Below, one piece after another: positions 1 through 7,559 of a stretch of DNA of 64,000 bases. The translations under genes were made by a program, and so were the position numbers. Numbering within the stretch: position 1 is the first letter of the stretch; the number at the start of each line of letters is the position of its first letter. The DNA comes from Aliarcobacter faecis (GTDB taxonomy: Bacteria; Campylobacterota; Campylobacteria; Campylobacterales; Arcobacteraceae), in contig NZ_CP053837.1 in assembly GCF_013201705.1 (NCBI RefSeq), positions 682,001-746,000 of the forward strand, read 5' to 3'. The notes beneath the pieces are model-generated. The model was not told the origin of the DNA and made no database searches. It worked only from the letters and a program-made list of their open reading frames with translations.

Positions 1-308
1 TGATGGCTGTAAAAGAGAGAACAAAAGAGATAGGTATTCGTATGGCAACTGGTGCAAGGCAAAGTGATATAAAAAGACAGTTTTTAACAGAAGCTGTTTT
101 GGTATCTTTTATTGGTGGGATTGCTGGTGTTGTTGTAGCAATTTTTATAGGAGCAGTTTTAATCTCTTTTAATATAGAACTTATTTTTTCAATAAAAGCT
201 ATATTAATAGCATTTTTTAGTGCTTTGATTACTGGATTATTTTTTGGATATATTCCTGCAAGTAAGGCTTCAAAATTAGACCCAGTTGTTGCACTAAATG
301 GAGAGTAA
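1..308 (+). CDS. MacB-type ABC transporter permease, C-terminal end (partial)
   Basis: Only the last ~100 residues are in the window; the reading frame is open to the left edge. They form the end of an FtsX/MacB permease domain. The stretch KERTKEIGIRMATGAR is the usual cytoplasmic motif before the last membrane segments, two or three hydrophobic helices follow, and the protein ends in the PASKASKLDPVVAL pattern typical of MacB. The family couples ATP hydrolysis in the inner membrane to export through a TolC-like channel. The next gene encodes such a channel and begins at the stop codon, so the two are probably one operon. Substrate unknown. Confidence 0.85.
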   Translation, partial: MAVKERTKEIGIRMATGARQSDIKRQFLTEAVLVSFIGGIAGVVVAIFIGAVLISFNIELIFSIKAILIAFFSALITGLFFGYIPASKASKLDPVVALNGE

Positions 309-309
309 G

Positions 310-1668
310 ATGGCTAGATATTTTTATATGATTATTTTATCTTTATTTTTTATTGGATGTAGTTCTAAAAATGAGATAAAAGATACAAAAATTTTGGATT
401 TACCAAAAGAGTGGAATAGAGATTTTGAGAATAGTAAAGAGGAGATTAGCCAAAATTGGTGGCAAAGTTTTGGAAGTGTTGAACTAAATAGTTTAATAAC
501 TCAAGCAAAAGAAGATAGCTTAGATTTACAAGTATCAATAAATAGAGTAAAACAGGCAAAAGCAAGTGCAAAAATAGCTGGAGCAGATTTGTATCCTCAA
601 ATTGGTGCAGGAATTAGTGCTTCAAAAAAAGGGGAAATAAATCATAGTGGAAATACAAATAGTTTTAATTCAGGTTTAAATATAGCTTATGAAGTAGATT
701 TTTGGGGTAAGAATAGAGCTTTTTATGAGAGTGCTGCTGAAGATTTGAAAGCTACAATGTTTCAAAAAGATGAAGTGGAACTAACTATTGTTTCAAATGT
801 AGCTATGGTTTATTTAAATATCTTAGCCTTAAATGATAAGATTGATATAGCAAAGCTAAATTTACAAACCGCACAGAAGTTATTTGAGCTTGTAAAATCA
901 AAATATACTCTAGGAGCAGCAACTCAACTAGAATTAACTTCTCAAGAGATAATATTTTTACAACAAAAAAGAGTTTTAGTGATTTTAGAAAAAGAGCTAG
1001 AAGAGGCAAATAAAACTTTAGGGATACTTTTAGCAAAAACTTCTAATACTCAATTTGAAAAAATATCTTTAGATAAGATACAAATACCTACAATAGCTTT
1101 AGGACTTCCTTCTGAACTTTTAGTTAGACGACCAGATATTGCTAGAATGGAAGCTTTAATGAAGAGTGCAAATGCAAATATTGAAGTAGCAAGAGCAAAT
1201 TTATTACCTAGTTTAAATTTAGAAACTAATTTAGCAACGGGTGGAAAAAACTTTTCAAATATTTTTGATAAACCAATTTATACTTTAGTATCAGCTTTAA
1301 GTATCCCTATTTTTTATGGTGGAAGACTTGATGCAAATTATGATTTAACAAAATCTAAATATGAAGAGATGTTGATAAATTATAGGCAAACAATTATAAA
1401 TGCTTTTTGGGAAGTACAAATAGCTTTAAATAATATAGAAAATATAAATAGGCAAATAGAGTTACAAAATCAAGAGTTAAAACAGACTCAATTAGCACTA
1501 AATCTTGCAGTTACACAATATGAAGTAGGAGCAGAAACTTTGTTAAATTTACTTGATGCTCAAAGAAATTTATATAGTGCAAAAGATATAGCTATTGAAC
1601 TTAAATTAAAAAGACTATTTTTGAGTGTTGAACTTTATAAGGCTTTAGGTGGAGGTTGGAAAATATAA
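310..1668 (+). CDS. TolC/NodT-family outer-membrane efflux lipoprotein
   Basis: About 452 residues, the normal length for the RND/MacB outer-membrane factor family. The N-terminus is a lipoprotein signal ending in FFIGC-SS, so the mature protein should be lipid-anchored. Two OEP halves follow, with long helices and the family motif LLVRRPDIARMEA near residue 270. An in-frame ATG at 298 exists, but the ATG at 310 has GGAG at the right distance and starts directly with the signal peptide, so I use it. It follows the MacB-type permease and probably forms the exit duct of that pump. Confidence 0.9.
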   Translation: MARYFYMIILSLFFIGCSSKNEIKDTKILDLPKEWNRDFENSKEEISQNWWQSFGSVELNSLITQAKEDSLDLQVSINRVKQAKASAKIAGADLYPQIGAGISASKKGEINHSGNTNSFNSGLNIAYEVDFWGKNRAFYESAAEDLKATMFQKDEVELTIVSNVAMVYLNILALNDKIDIAKLNLQTAQKLFELVKSKYTLGAATQLELTSQEIIFLQQKRVLVILEKELEEANKTLGILLAKTSNTQFEKISLDKIQIPTIALGLPSELLVRRPDIARMEALMKSANANIEVARANLLPSLNLETNLATGGKNFSNIFDKPIYTLVSALSIPIFYGGRLDANYDLTKSKYEEMLINYRQTIINAFWEVQIALNNIENINRQIELQNQELKQTQLALNLAVTQYEVGAETLLNLLDAQRNLYSAKDIAIELKLKRLFLSVELYKALGGGWKI

Positions 1669-1678
1669 AGAGATTATC

Positions 1679-1819
1679 TCACTTTATATTTAAATAGTTT
1701 TTTGAAAGTCTAATAGATAAACCAGCTTTTGAAGAGGCATCTATTAAAGACTCTCCACTATTTATAAGTCTTAATAAAACTAGCTGTTTTATACTTATGC
1801 TTATATTTTTTATTGACAT
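1679..1819 (-). CDS. Possible small helix-turn-helix-like protein (46 aa)
   Basis: An open frame of 46 codons runs from ATG to TGA, with AAAGGA six bases before the start, which is a good ribosome-binding site. The middle reads ISIKQLVLLRLINSGESLI followed by DASSKAGLS, which resembles the first two helices of a DNA-binding helix-turn-helix. It may be a small regulator or the remnant of a longer one. It lies in an otherwise empty 353-base gap between the efflux gene and the cold-shock gene. I do not recognise a named family. Confidence 0.35.
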   Translation of the reverse strand: MSIKNISISIKQLVLLRLINSGESLIDASSKAGLSIRLSKNYLNIK

Positions 1820-1961
1820 TTTTTTCCTTTATATATTTTTTGTTTAAATAAACAAATTATATTTTGATATTAAATTTTTATAATAGTTTATTTGAAAAAT
1901 GATGATTATATTAAATAAATTGAGATGATTAAAATCAGAATAGATATATAATTAATAATAA

Positions 1962-1983
1962 CAAACTAGAAAAAGCTAGTTTG
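1962..1983 (-). terminator. Probable terminator of the cold-shock gene
   Basis: A perfect 8-bp stem (CAAACTAG / CTAGTTTG) with a six-base loop lies just past the cold-shock gene stop codon. On the minus strand it is followed by a T-rich run. The stem is AT-rich and the T-run is interrupted, so strength is uncertain. Confidence 0.55.
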
Positions 1984-2021
1984 CTATTTTATAGAATGAA
2001 CTTTAGATTTTTTTAATAAAG

Positions 2022-2240
2022 TTATATTGCTCTAACATTTTTTGCTTGAGGACCTTTTTCATTTCTTCCTATTTCAAAAGATACTTTTTGTCCTTCATCT
2101 AAAGAAGCTCTTCCATATCCTGAATGATTTATTTCACTATGGTGAATAAAGAAATCTTTATTTTCATTTTCTAATTGGATAAATCCAAAACCTTTTTCTG
2201 AGTTGAACCATTTTACTGTTCCAATATTTTGATCTGCCAT
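2022..2240 (-). CDS. Cold-shock-domain protein (CspA family)
   Basis: 72 residues, a single cold-shock domain and nothing else. The RNP1 motif KGFGFI is at residues 16-21 and the RNP2-like FFIHHS at 30-35; the aromatic residues that stack on single-stranded nucleic acid (W11, F18, F20, F31, H33) are present. The family binds mRNA or single-stranded DNA and often melts secondary structure. The gene is monocistronic, followed by a hairpin, and divergent from alkC across 292 bases that hold no other gene I can support. Confidence 0.95.
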   Translation of the reverse strand: MADQNIGTVKWFNSEKGFGFIQLENENKDFFIHHSEINHSGYGRASLDEGQKVSFEIGRNEKGPQAKNVRAI

Positions 2241-2532
2241 GGCATTTCCTTATAATTAATTTTTCTACTTTTAAAAAGTAATCTGTAAAGTTTAAAGGAG
2301 TTTTAATTTTTTTATTAAGTAAGTTAGTATTAATTTATAGTTATCAATAAAAGCAAACAAAAAAGATGTAGTCAAAAACCCTAAATCATCTTTAAGAACC
2401 AAATTGTAACTGAATAAAAAAATAAAAGCAAGTTATATTTAATAAAATTAATAAATTATAGTTTTATTCTATGTTAAAATCTATTTATATATGTAAAAAT
2501 AGTTTTATACAAAAAAATATAAGGATATTTAT

Positions 2533-3618
2533 ATGGCAGAACTTTTAAAAAATTTATATTCAAAAGAGTTTATTGAAAAACTATCAAATAGAGCTTATTT
2601 AATTTATCCAAAATTTGAGAAAAAAGAGTTTATTGATAATATTTTTAATTCTACATGGGAAAATTTAGAGTTAAAAGCTAGAATGAGACATATCTCTACA
2701 ACTTTAGATAGATTTTTACCTTTTATATATAAAGAGCAACTTGAAATTTTAAAAGAAGTAAAAGAAGATTTTGGTGGACTTGAAGCTATGATTTTTCAAG
2801 ATTTTGTTGAGGTTTTTGGGCTAGATGATATAGAAGAGTCTTTAAAAGCTTTAGAAGTTTTTACTATAAACTCAAGTAGTGAATTTGCAATTAGAGAGTT
2901 TATTTTAAAATATGAAAACCAAACTATGAATCAGATGAAACTTTGGGCAAAATCTAAAAATGAGCATATAAGAAGATTAGCAAGTGAAGGGTGTCGTCCA
3001 CGACTTCCTTGGGCTATTGCTTTACCTAAATTTAAAGAAAATCCATCAAAAAGTTTTGAGATAATAGAACTTCTAAAAAATGATAAATCAAAATATGTTC
3101 AAAAATCAGTAGCAAATAATCTAAATGATATTTCAAAAGATAATCCAGAACTAGTAATAGAGTTTGTAAAAAATAATCTTGGAATCTCGAAAGAACTTGA
3201 TTGGATTTGTAAGCATGGAAGTAGAACTTTACTTAAACTTGGTAATGAAAAAATTTTAGAACTTTTTGATTTGAAAAAAGCAAATCATATTAATATCACA
3301 AATTTTAGTTGTGATAAAGATGTAAGTTTAGGAGAAAGTTTAAATTTTTCTTTTGAGTTAAATTCAAATAAAACTATTGGAAATATTAGAGTTGAATATG
3401 TGATTTATTATTTAAAATTAAACAAAAGTTACTTTAGAAAAGTTTTTATGATAAGTCAAAATGAGATAAAATCAAGTTCTAAAAAATTTATAAAAAAACA
3501 TAATATTAAAAATATGACAACAAGAAAACATTATGTAGGTAAACATTTTATCTCTTTATTGATAAATGGTGAAGAGTTTGTAAAAGAGGAGTTTTCTGTT
3601 TATGACACCAGCAATTAA
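2533..3618 (+). CDS. alkC: AlkC-like DNA alkylation repair glycosylase
   Basis: 361 residues. The first ~250 form a HEAT-like repeat domain with the signature [15 protein letters not shown] near residue 146, characteristic of the AlkC/AlkD DNA glycosylases. These remove N3-alkylated purines without flipping the base out of the helix. The last ~100 residues (about 255-355) are beta-rich and match in position the Ig-like domain known in some AlkC proteins. The 3' end overlaps ybaK by 17 bases, so the two are co-transcribed. AlkC is preferred over AlkD because of this C-terminal extension and the [11 protein letters not shown] motif. Confidence 0.85.
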   Translation: MAELLKNLYSKEFIEKLSNRAYLIYPKFEKKEFIDNIFNSTWENLELKARMRHISTTLDRFLPFIYKEQLEILKEVKEDFGGLEAMIFQDFVEVFGLDDIEESLKALEVFTINSSSEFAIREFILKYENQTMNQMKLWAKSKNEHIRRLASEGCRPRLPWAIALPKFKENPSKSFEIIELLKNDKSKYVQKSVANNLNDISKDNPELVIEFVKNNLGISKELDWICKHGSRTLLKLGNEKILELFDLKKANHINITNFSCDKDVSLGESLNFSFELNSNKTIGNIRVEYVIYYLKLNKSYFRKVFMISQNEIKSSSKKFIKKHNIKNMTTRKHYVGKHFISLLINGEEFVKEEFSVYDTSN

Positions 3619-4069
3619 TCTATTAAAAAAATATAAATATGATTTTAAAATACACAAATATGACCATGACCCAGCTTGTACAAATTTTGGAAATGAAGCA
3701 GTTGAAAAGCTAGGGCTAAATGCAAACCAAGTTTATAAAACTTTGCTTGTAGAATTAAGTCCAAAAGAGTTGGTTGTTTGTGTTTTACCTGTTGCAAATC
3801 AATTAAGTTTAAAAGAAGTTGCAACTATTTTTGAAGTAAAAAAAGCACAAATGGCTTTAAAAGATGAAGCACAAAAAGTAACTGGATATTTGCTTGGAGG
3901 GATTTCTCCTTTAGGACAAAAGAGAGTTTTACGAACAGTTTTAGATGAAAGTGTAAGAGATTTTAAGACGATTTTTATAAGTGGTGGAAAAAGAGGATTG
4001 GATATTGAAGTAAATCCAAAAGATTTAGAAGAGATTTTAAAAGCAAAAGTTGGTAGAATAACTTTATAA
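3602..4069 (+). CDS. ybaK: Cys-tRNA(Pro)/Cys-tRNA(Cys) deacylase YbaK
   Basis: 155 residues, full length for the YbaK/EbsC family. It hydrolyses cysteine mischarged onto tRNA(Pro), a trans-editing step in the cytoplasm. The conserved loop [14 protein letters not shown] at about residues 95-108 and the [11 protein letters not shown] strand near 41-51 are present. The start codon lies inside alkC, giving translational coupling. A small membrane-protein gene follows after 17 bases. Confidence 0.9.
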   Translation: MTPAINLLKKYKYDFKIHKYDHDPACTNFGNEAVEKLGLNANQVYKTLLVELSPKELVVCVLPVANQLSLKEVATIFEVKKAQMALKDEAQKVTGYLLGGISPLGQKRVLRTVLDESVRDFKTIFISGGKRGLDIEVNPKDLEEILKAKVGRITL

Positions 4070-4086
4070 CAACAAAAGGAGTTATT

Positions 4087-4284
4087 ATGACAAAAAATAA
4101 AGGTGAACCTAGTTTAGAAAAAATTGATGATTATAATGGAAATGAATCAAAACAAAAAAGAAATACTGTAAGACTAATTGTGATTTTACTTTTAGTTTTT
4201 GGAGCAGTTTTAACATATTTAAAACAACCAAATGTTGAAGAGGGAAAAGTGATAGAACAAAAAACACAAATCCCAGCAAAATAA
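4087..4284 (+). CDS. Small single-pass membrane protein of unknown function
   Basis: 65 residues with no family I recognise. The first ~25 residues are hydrophilic and charged, residues ~27-45 form one hydrophobic helix (VRLIVILLLVFGAVLTYL), and the C-terminus is short and polar, suggesting an inner-membrane anchor. AAAGGAGTTATT lies before the start. It is 17 bases after ybaK and may be the last gene of the alkC-ybaK transcript, since a terminator overlaps its stop codon. Confidence 0.7.
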   Translation: MTKNKGEPSLEKIDDYNGNESKQKRNTVRLIVILLLVFGAVLTYLKQPNVEEGKVIEQKTQIPAK

Positions 4285-4304
4285 GAGGTTTTAACCTCTT
4301 ATTT
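4279..4304. terminator. Bidirectional terminator between convergent genes
   Basis: A 12-bp inverted repeat, AAATAAGAGGTT / AACCTCTTATTT, with a two- to four-base loop. It is A-rich on the left and T-rich on the right, so it can work in both directions. It contains the stop codons of the small membrane protein (+) and the EamA transporter (-). Confidence 0.8.
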
Positions 4305-5184
4305 TAAATATTTTTTCCAAATAATCTTTTAAGACTATTAAAAAAACTCCAAAAAGTATTAAAAATATTCCTATAATCAAAGCAAACGATATCTTTTCTC
4401 CAAATATTAGAACTCCAATTATAACCGCTGTTAATGGTTCTAATGCTCCTAAAATAGATGCACTAGTTGAACCTATAATTTGAATTGATTTAACTAGAAG
4501 AAGTAAAGATATAATTGTTGGAATAAGTGCTAAAAATAGGGTATAAAACCACATATTAAAGTTTACTAAAGGCATAATATTTGAGCTCTCTTTAAAAAAT
4601 GAGTGAATAAATATTGTAAGGGTACAAAAAAGCATAGAGTAAAAAGTAACTTTTAAAGCTTCCATTTTTAGATATTGATTTATTATTACAATATAAATTG
4701 CATAACATAAAGATGATATAAATACTAAAAAAACTCCAAAAGAGCTAATATTTGCTCCATCACCTTTATAAAGTAAAACCACTCCTAAAAAAGCAAAAAT
4801 TATAGATAAAATAGTAATTGTTGAGTTTTTCTCTTTAAAAAATAGAGCCATAATTATTGCTACAAAGATTGGATAGGTAAATAAGATTGTTGAAGCAAGC
4901 CCAGCATCCATATATAAAAATGAGTTAAAAAGGCTCAATGCTGAAACTCCAAATAGAAATCCCAAAAATAGTAAAATAGATAGCTCTTTTAATGATATTT
5001 TAAAAGATATTTTACGAAATAGCATAAAACATAATAAAGTTATAACAGCAAAACTAAATCTATAAAATATTACAGAGTTTACATTTAAACCCTCACTATA
5101 TAGCATCAAAGCTCCTAATGGATTTGTACCATAAGCTATTGCTGAGATTATTGCAAAAAGAATCCCTTTTGTTTGTAGTGTCAA
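4291..5184 (-). CDS. EamA/DMT-family membrane transporter
   Basis: 297 residues with about ten hydrophobic segments arranged as two EamA repeats, the standard layout of drug/metabolite exporters of the DMT superfamily. The second repeat contains a typical LGALEPLTAVIIGVLIFGE motif. The start is TTG, with AAAGG six bases upstream; no better start is seen. The protein sits in the inner membrane. Substrate cannot be inferred. It converges on the ybaK group and diverges from the next outer-membrane gene. Confidence 0.88.
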   Translation of the reverse strand: MTLQTKGILFAIISAIAYGTNPLGALMLYSEGLNVNSVIFYRFSFAVITLLCFMLFRKISFKISLKELSILLFLGFLFGVSALSLFNSFLYMDAGLASTILFTYPIFVAIIMALFFKEKNSTITILSIIFAFLGVVLLYKGDGANISSFGVFLVFISSLCYAIYIVIINQYLKMEALKVTFYSMLFCTLTIFIHSFFKESSNIMPLVNFNMWFYTLFLALIPTIISLLLLVKSIQIIGSTSASILGALEPLTAVIIGVLIFGEKISFALIIGIFLILFGVFLIVLKDYLEKIFKIRG

Positions 5185-5286
5185 AATTAACCTTTAGATT
5201 TTTTCTAGGATTTTACTCTAAGAACTCTTATTTTAGGGTTTAAGAGATATTTTCATATAATTTATATTTAAATTTTAGGAGTAAAA

Positions 5287-5790
5287 ATGATGAAACAGAA
5301 TAAAATCTTGCTTATAGCTAAAAAGAGTCTATTAACAACTATTTTTGTTGGACTTTTTTCTTCTGCATTTGCAATGGATACAAAGTTTTATGCTGGAGTT
5401 AGTGCAGCAAAAGTTGATGGACATAATTATACACAGTATAATATAGGACAAAATTCAAGTACAAAATTTGATAATGATATAATTTTTGCTTTTTCAAATA
5501 CTCTTAGTTATGGAAGAGTTAAAACAGGTCTTAGTGCAACAACATTAGATTTAGATCTAAAATTAGGTTATGAATTTATTGAAAATTTAAGAGCCTATGC
5601 TATTGGAACAGGTGCAATACAATATTATGATAATAGTACATATACAGGGCTTGGATATGGTGGAGCTTTAGAGTATAGAATTAGCTCTTTAGTATCTTTA
5701 GAAGGTTCTTACAAAACTATGAATATGAGCAAAAGTAATCATAGTTATGATTATGATACAGCAAGTTTAGGAGTAAGATTTGGATTTTAA
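5287..5790 (+). CDS. Small outer-membrane beta-barrel protein
   Basis: 167 residues. Residues 1-29 are a signal peptide with cleavage after AFA. The rest alternates polar and hydrophobic residues in short beta strands, with FYAGVSAAKVDG at the start and SLGVRFGF at the end. The C-terminal phenylalanine is the usual outer-membrane assembly signal. It resembles opacity-like or OmpA-barrel porins. AGGAG precedes the start by a short spacer. Function unknown. Confidence 0.75.
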   Translation: MMKQNKILLIAKKSLLTTIFVGLFSSAFAMDTKFYAGVSAAKVDGHNYTQYNIGQNSSTKFDNDIIFAFSNTLSYGRVKTGLSATTLDLDLKLGYEFIENLRAYAIGTGAIQYYDNSTYTGLGYGGALEYRISSLVSLEGSYKTMNMSKSNHSYDYDTASLGVRFGF

Positions 5791-5823
5791 GAGCTAAATT
5801 TTGCTCTTAAATCTCTTAAGATA

Positions 5824-6258
5824 TTAATCTTCTTTACTATTTATCATCCAAATTGAGAAAATATCTAAATAATTCCAAAATGATTTTAGTAGATTTTCAT
5901 TAATATCAAGCTTTTTTAAAACTTCAATATAGCATTCAAGCCAAACTATTCTAGTTTTTGGAGTAATTTTAAATGGTTGATGACGAGCTACCATCATAGG
6001 GGCACCTCTATTTTCATTAAAATATTTTTTCCCTCCACAAATTTGTATGAAAAAATCACTAGAGTTTATTTTCGCTTGTTCAAACTCTTTTTCATCTTGA
6101 GGAAAAATTTCATAAATTGAACTTTGTTTGATTAAATCATAATGGTCACTGATTAATTTTCTAATTCCTTCTTCTCCTAAAACTCTTAAAAATTCTGGAT
6201 TTGGAAGAGTTACACTTGGTCTTATTCCAAATTGTGCTTGTGAAATATTAAATTGCAT
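5824..6258 (-). CDS. Truncated haemoglobin (group II-like)
   Basis: 144 residues, a two-on-two globin. The stretch CGGKKYFNENRGAPMM followed by ARHQPF carries the proximal histidine, and the tryptophan in RIVWLECY fits the G8 Trp of group II proteins. An N-terminal extension of ~20 residues is present. Such proteins bind oxygen or nitric oxide and are linked to nitrosative-stress defence in related bacteria. It stands alone, convergent with the outer-membrane gene. Confidence 0.85.
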   Translation of the reverse strand: MQFNISQAQFGIRPSVTLPNPEFLRVLGEEGIRKLISDHYDLIKQSSIYEIFPQDEKEFEQAKINSSDFFIQICGGKKYFNENRGAPMMVARHQPFKITPKTRIVWLECYIEVLKKLDINENLLKSFWNYLDIFSIWMINSKED

Positions 6259-6368
6259 TTTAAAACCTTTAAATTATATATATTAGTTTTTATTCTACAA
6301 TAAATCTTATTTTAATAGCTTTATTTAAGATATGATAAAATATTTACTAATTTTAAAATAGGCAAAAG

Positions 6369-6962
6369 ATGAAAGATTTAACAAAAGTAGCAGAATGTTA
6401 TAGTTGTGGACTTTTTGTAGAAAAAAGCGAGGATAAAAGATTTAAACAAAGTTGTCCTAGATGTGAAAGCAGGCTAGAAACTAAACAAAATTTTTCTATT
6501 GACTCACTTTTTTATGCAATTTCAAGTTTAATGCTATTTTTAATTTTATCTTTATATCCCATAATAAGTTTAAGTCTAAATGGGCAAGAGTTAAATGCAA
6601 ATATTTTAAAAACAGTTTATATTTTATTTGAACAAGATTTTTATCTTGTCTCTTTTTTAGTTCTTTTTACAATAATTTTAGCCCCAATTTTTAACTCTAT
6701 TGTAATTATTTTAGTTTTTTTACAACTAAAATTAAATATTGATATTTTTAAAAAGTCTTTTTTATATGATGCTTATCACTTTTTTAAAGAGTGGGGATTT
6801 ATAGAAGTTTTTATTATTAGTTTAATAGTAACTTATATAAAACTTGTTGGAATGGTGAGTAATACAAAATTTGATATAGGGTTTTTTATTATTTTGGCTT
6901 ATGTTTTTTGTTTTATTATGTCAAATATAAAGTTTGATGCAAGTGCTATTTTGGATGATTAA
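6369..6962 (+). CDS. LetA/PqiA-like membrane protein, first half
   Basis: 197 residues. It begins with a zinc-ribbon-like pair, CYSC near residue 10 and CPRC near residue 30, then four hydrophobic helices. This is one half of a LetA/PqiA protein, which in E. coli is one chain of about 420 residues with two such modules. The stop codon is followed immediately by the start of the second half. LetA works with LetB to move lipids between inner and outer membranes; here it should sit in the inner membrane. Confidence 0.82.
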   Translation: MKDLTKVAECYSCGLFVEKSEDKRFKQSCPRCESRLETKQNFSIDSLFYAISSLMLFLILSLYPIISLSLNGQELNANILKTVYILFEQDFYLVSFLVLFTIILAPIFNSIVIILVFLQLKLNIDIFKKSFLYDAYHFFKEWGFIEVFIISLIVTYIKLVGMVSNTKFDIGFFIILAYVFCFIMSNIKFDASAILDD

Positions 6963-7559
6963 ATGGTTTTAATATCTTGTAAAAATTGTAAAAAAGTATA
7001 TGAAAAAGAGAGTTATGCACCATTTAAGTGTGAAAGATGTAATCATATTGTGAGAAAAAGAGTAGAAAACTCTTTACAAATATCATTAGCTCTTACAATT
7101 TGTGCAATGCTTTTATATATACCAGCTATGCTTTATCCTATGATGATAGTTACTCAATTTGGTGTAAATCAAGAAAGTACAATAATTGAAGGAATTATTA
7201 GTTTTTTAGAGTATAAAAGCTATTTTGTAGCAACTGTTATTTTTGTAGCAAGTGTTGCTATTCCAATACTAAAACTTTTTGCACTATTTTTTATATTTTT
7301 ATCTTTAAAAATAAATGTACAGATGGAAAATAGAACAAAGATTTTATTATATAAATATATTGAAGCTATTGGAAAATGGTCTATGATTGATATTTATGTA
7401 GTTGCCTTAATGGCTTCAATAGTTCAGCTTGATGAGTTGTTTAATATAAAAGGTGGAGTTGCTGCAACATCTTTTGCTTTAATGGTAATAATTACAATTT
7501 TTGCAGCAAATAGATTTGATACAAGGATAATTTGGGATGAGCAAAGAGATAGTGAATAA
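6963..7559 (+). CDS. LetA/PqiA-like membrane protein, second half
   Basis: 198 residues with the same plan as the upstream gene: a CKNC / CERC zinc-ribbon-like N-terminus and four membrane helices, including the family stretch GKWSMIDIYVVALMASIVQL. It begins directly after the upstream stop codon and overlaps letB by 23 bases, so the three are translated together. The two halves probably associate to replace the single LetA chain of E. coli. Confidence 0.82.
   Translation: MVLISCKNCKKVYEKESYAPFKCERCNHIVRKRVENSLQISLALTICAMLLYIPAMLYPMMIVTQFGVNQESTIIEGIISFLEYKSYFVATVIFVASVAIPILKLFALFFIFLSLKINVQMENRTKILLYKYIEAIGKWSMIDIYVVALMASIVQLDELFNIKGGVAATSFALMVIITIFAANRFDTRIIWDEQRDSE

Noticed and set aside
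2361-2400. AAAGATG ... CATCTTT pairing in the divergent gap before alkC
   Set aside because: A 7-bp stem with a long loop in an AT-rich gap; could occur by chance.
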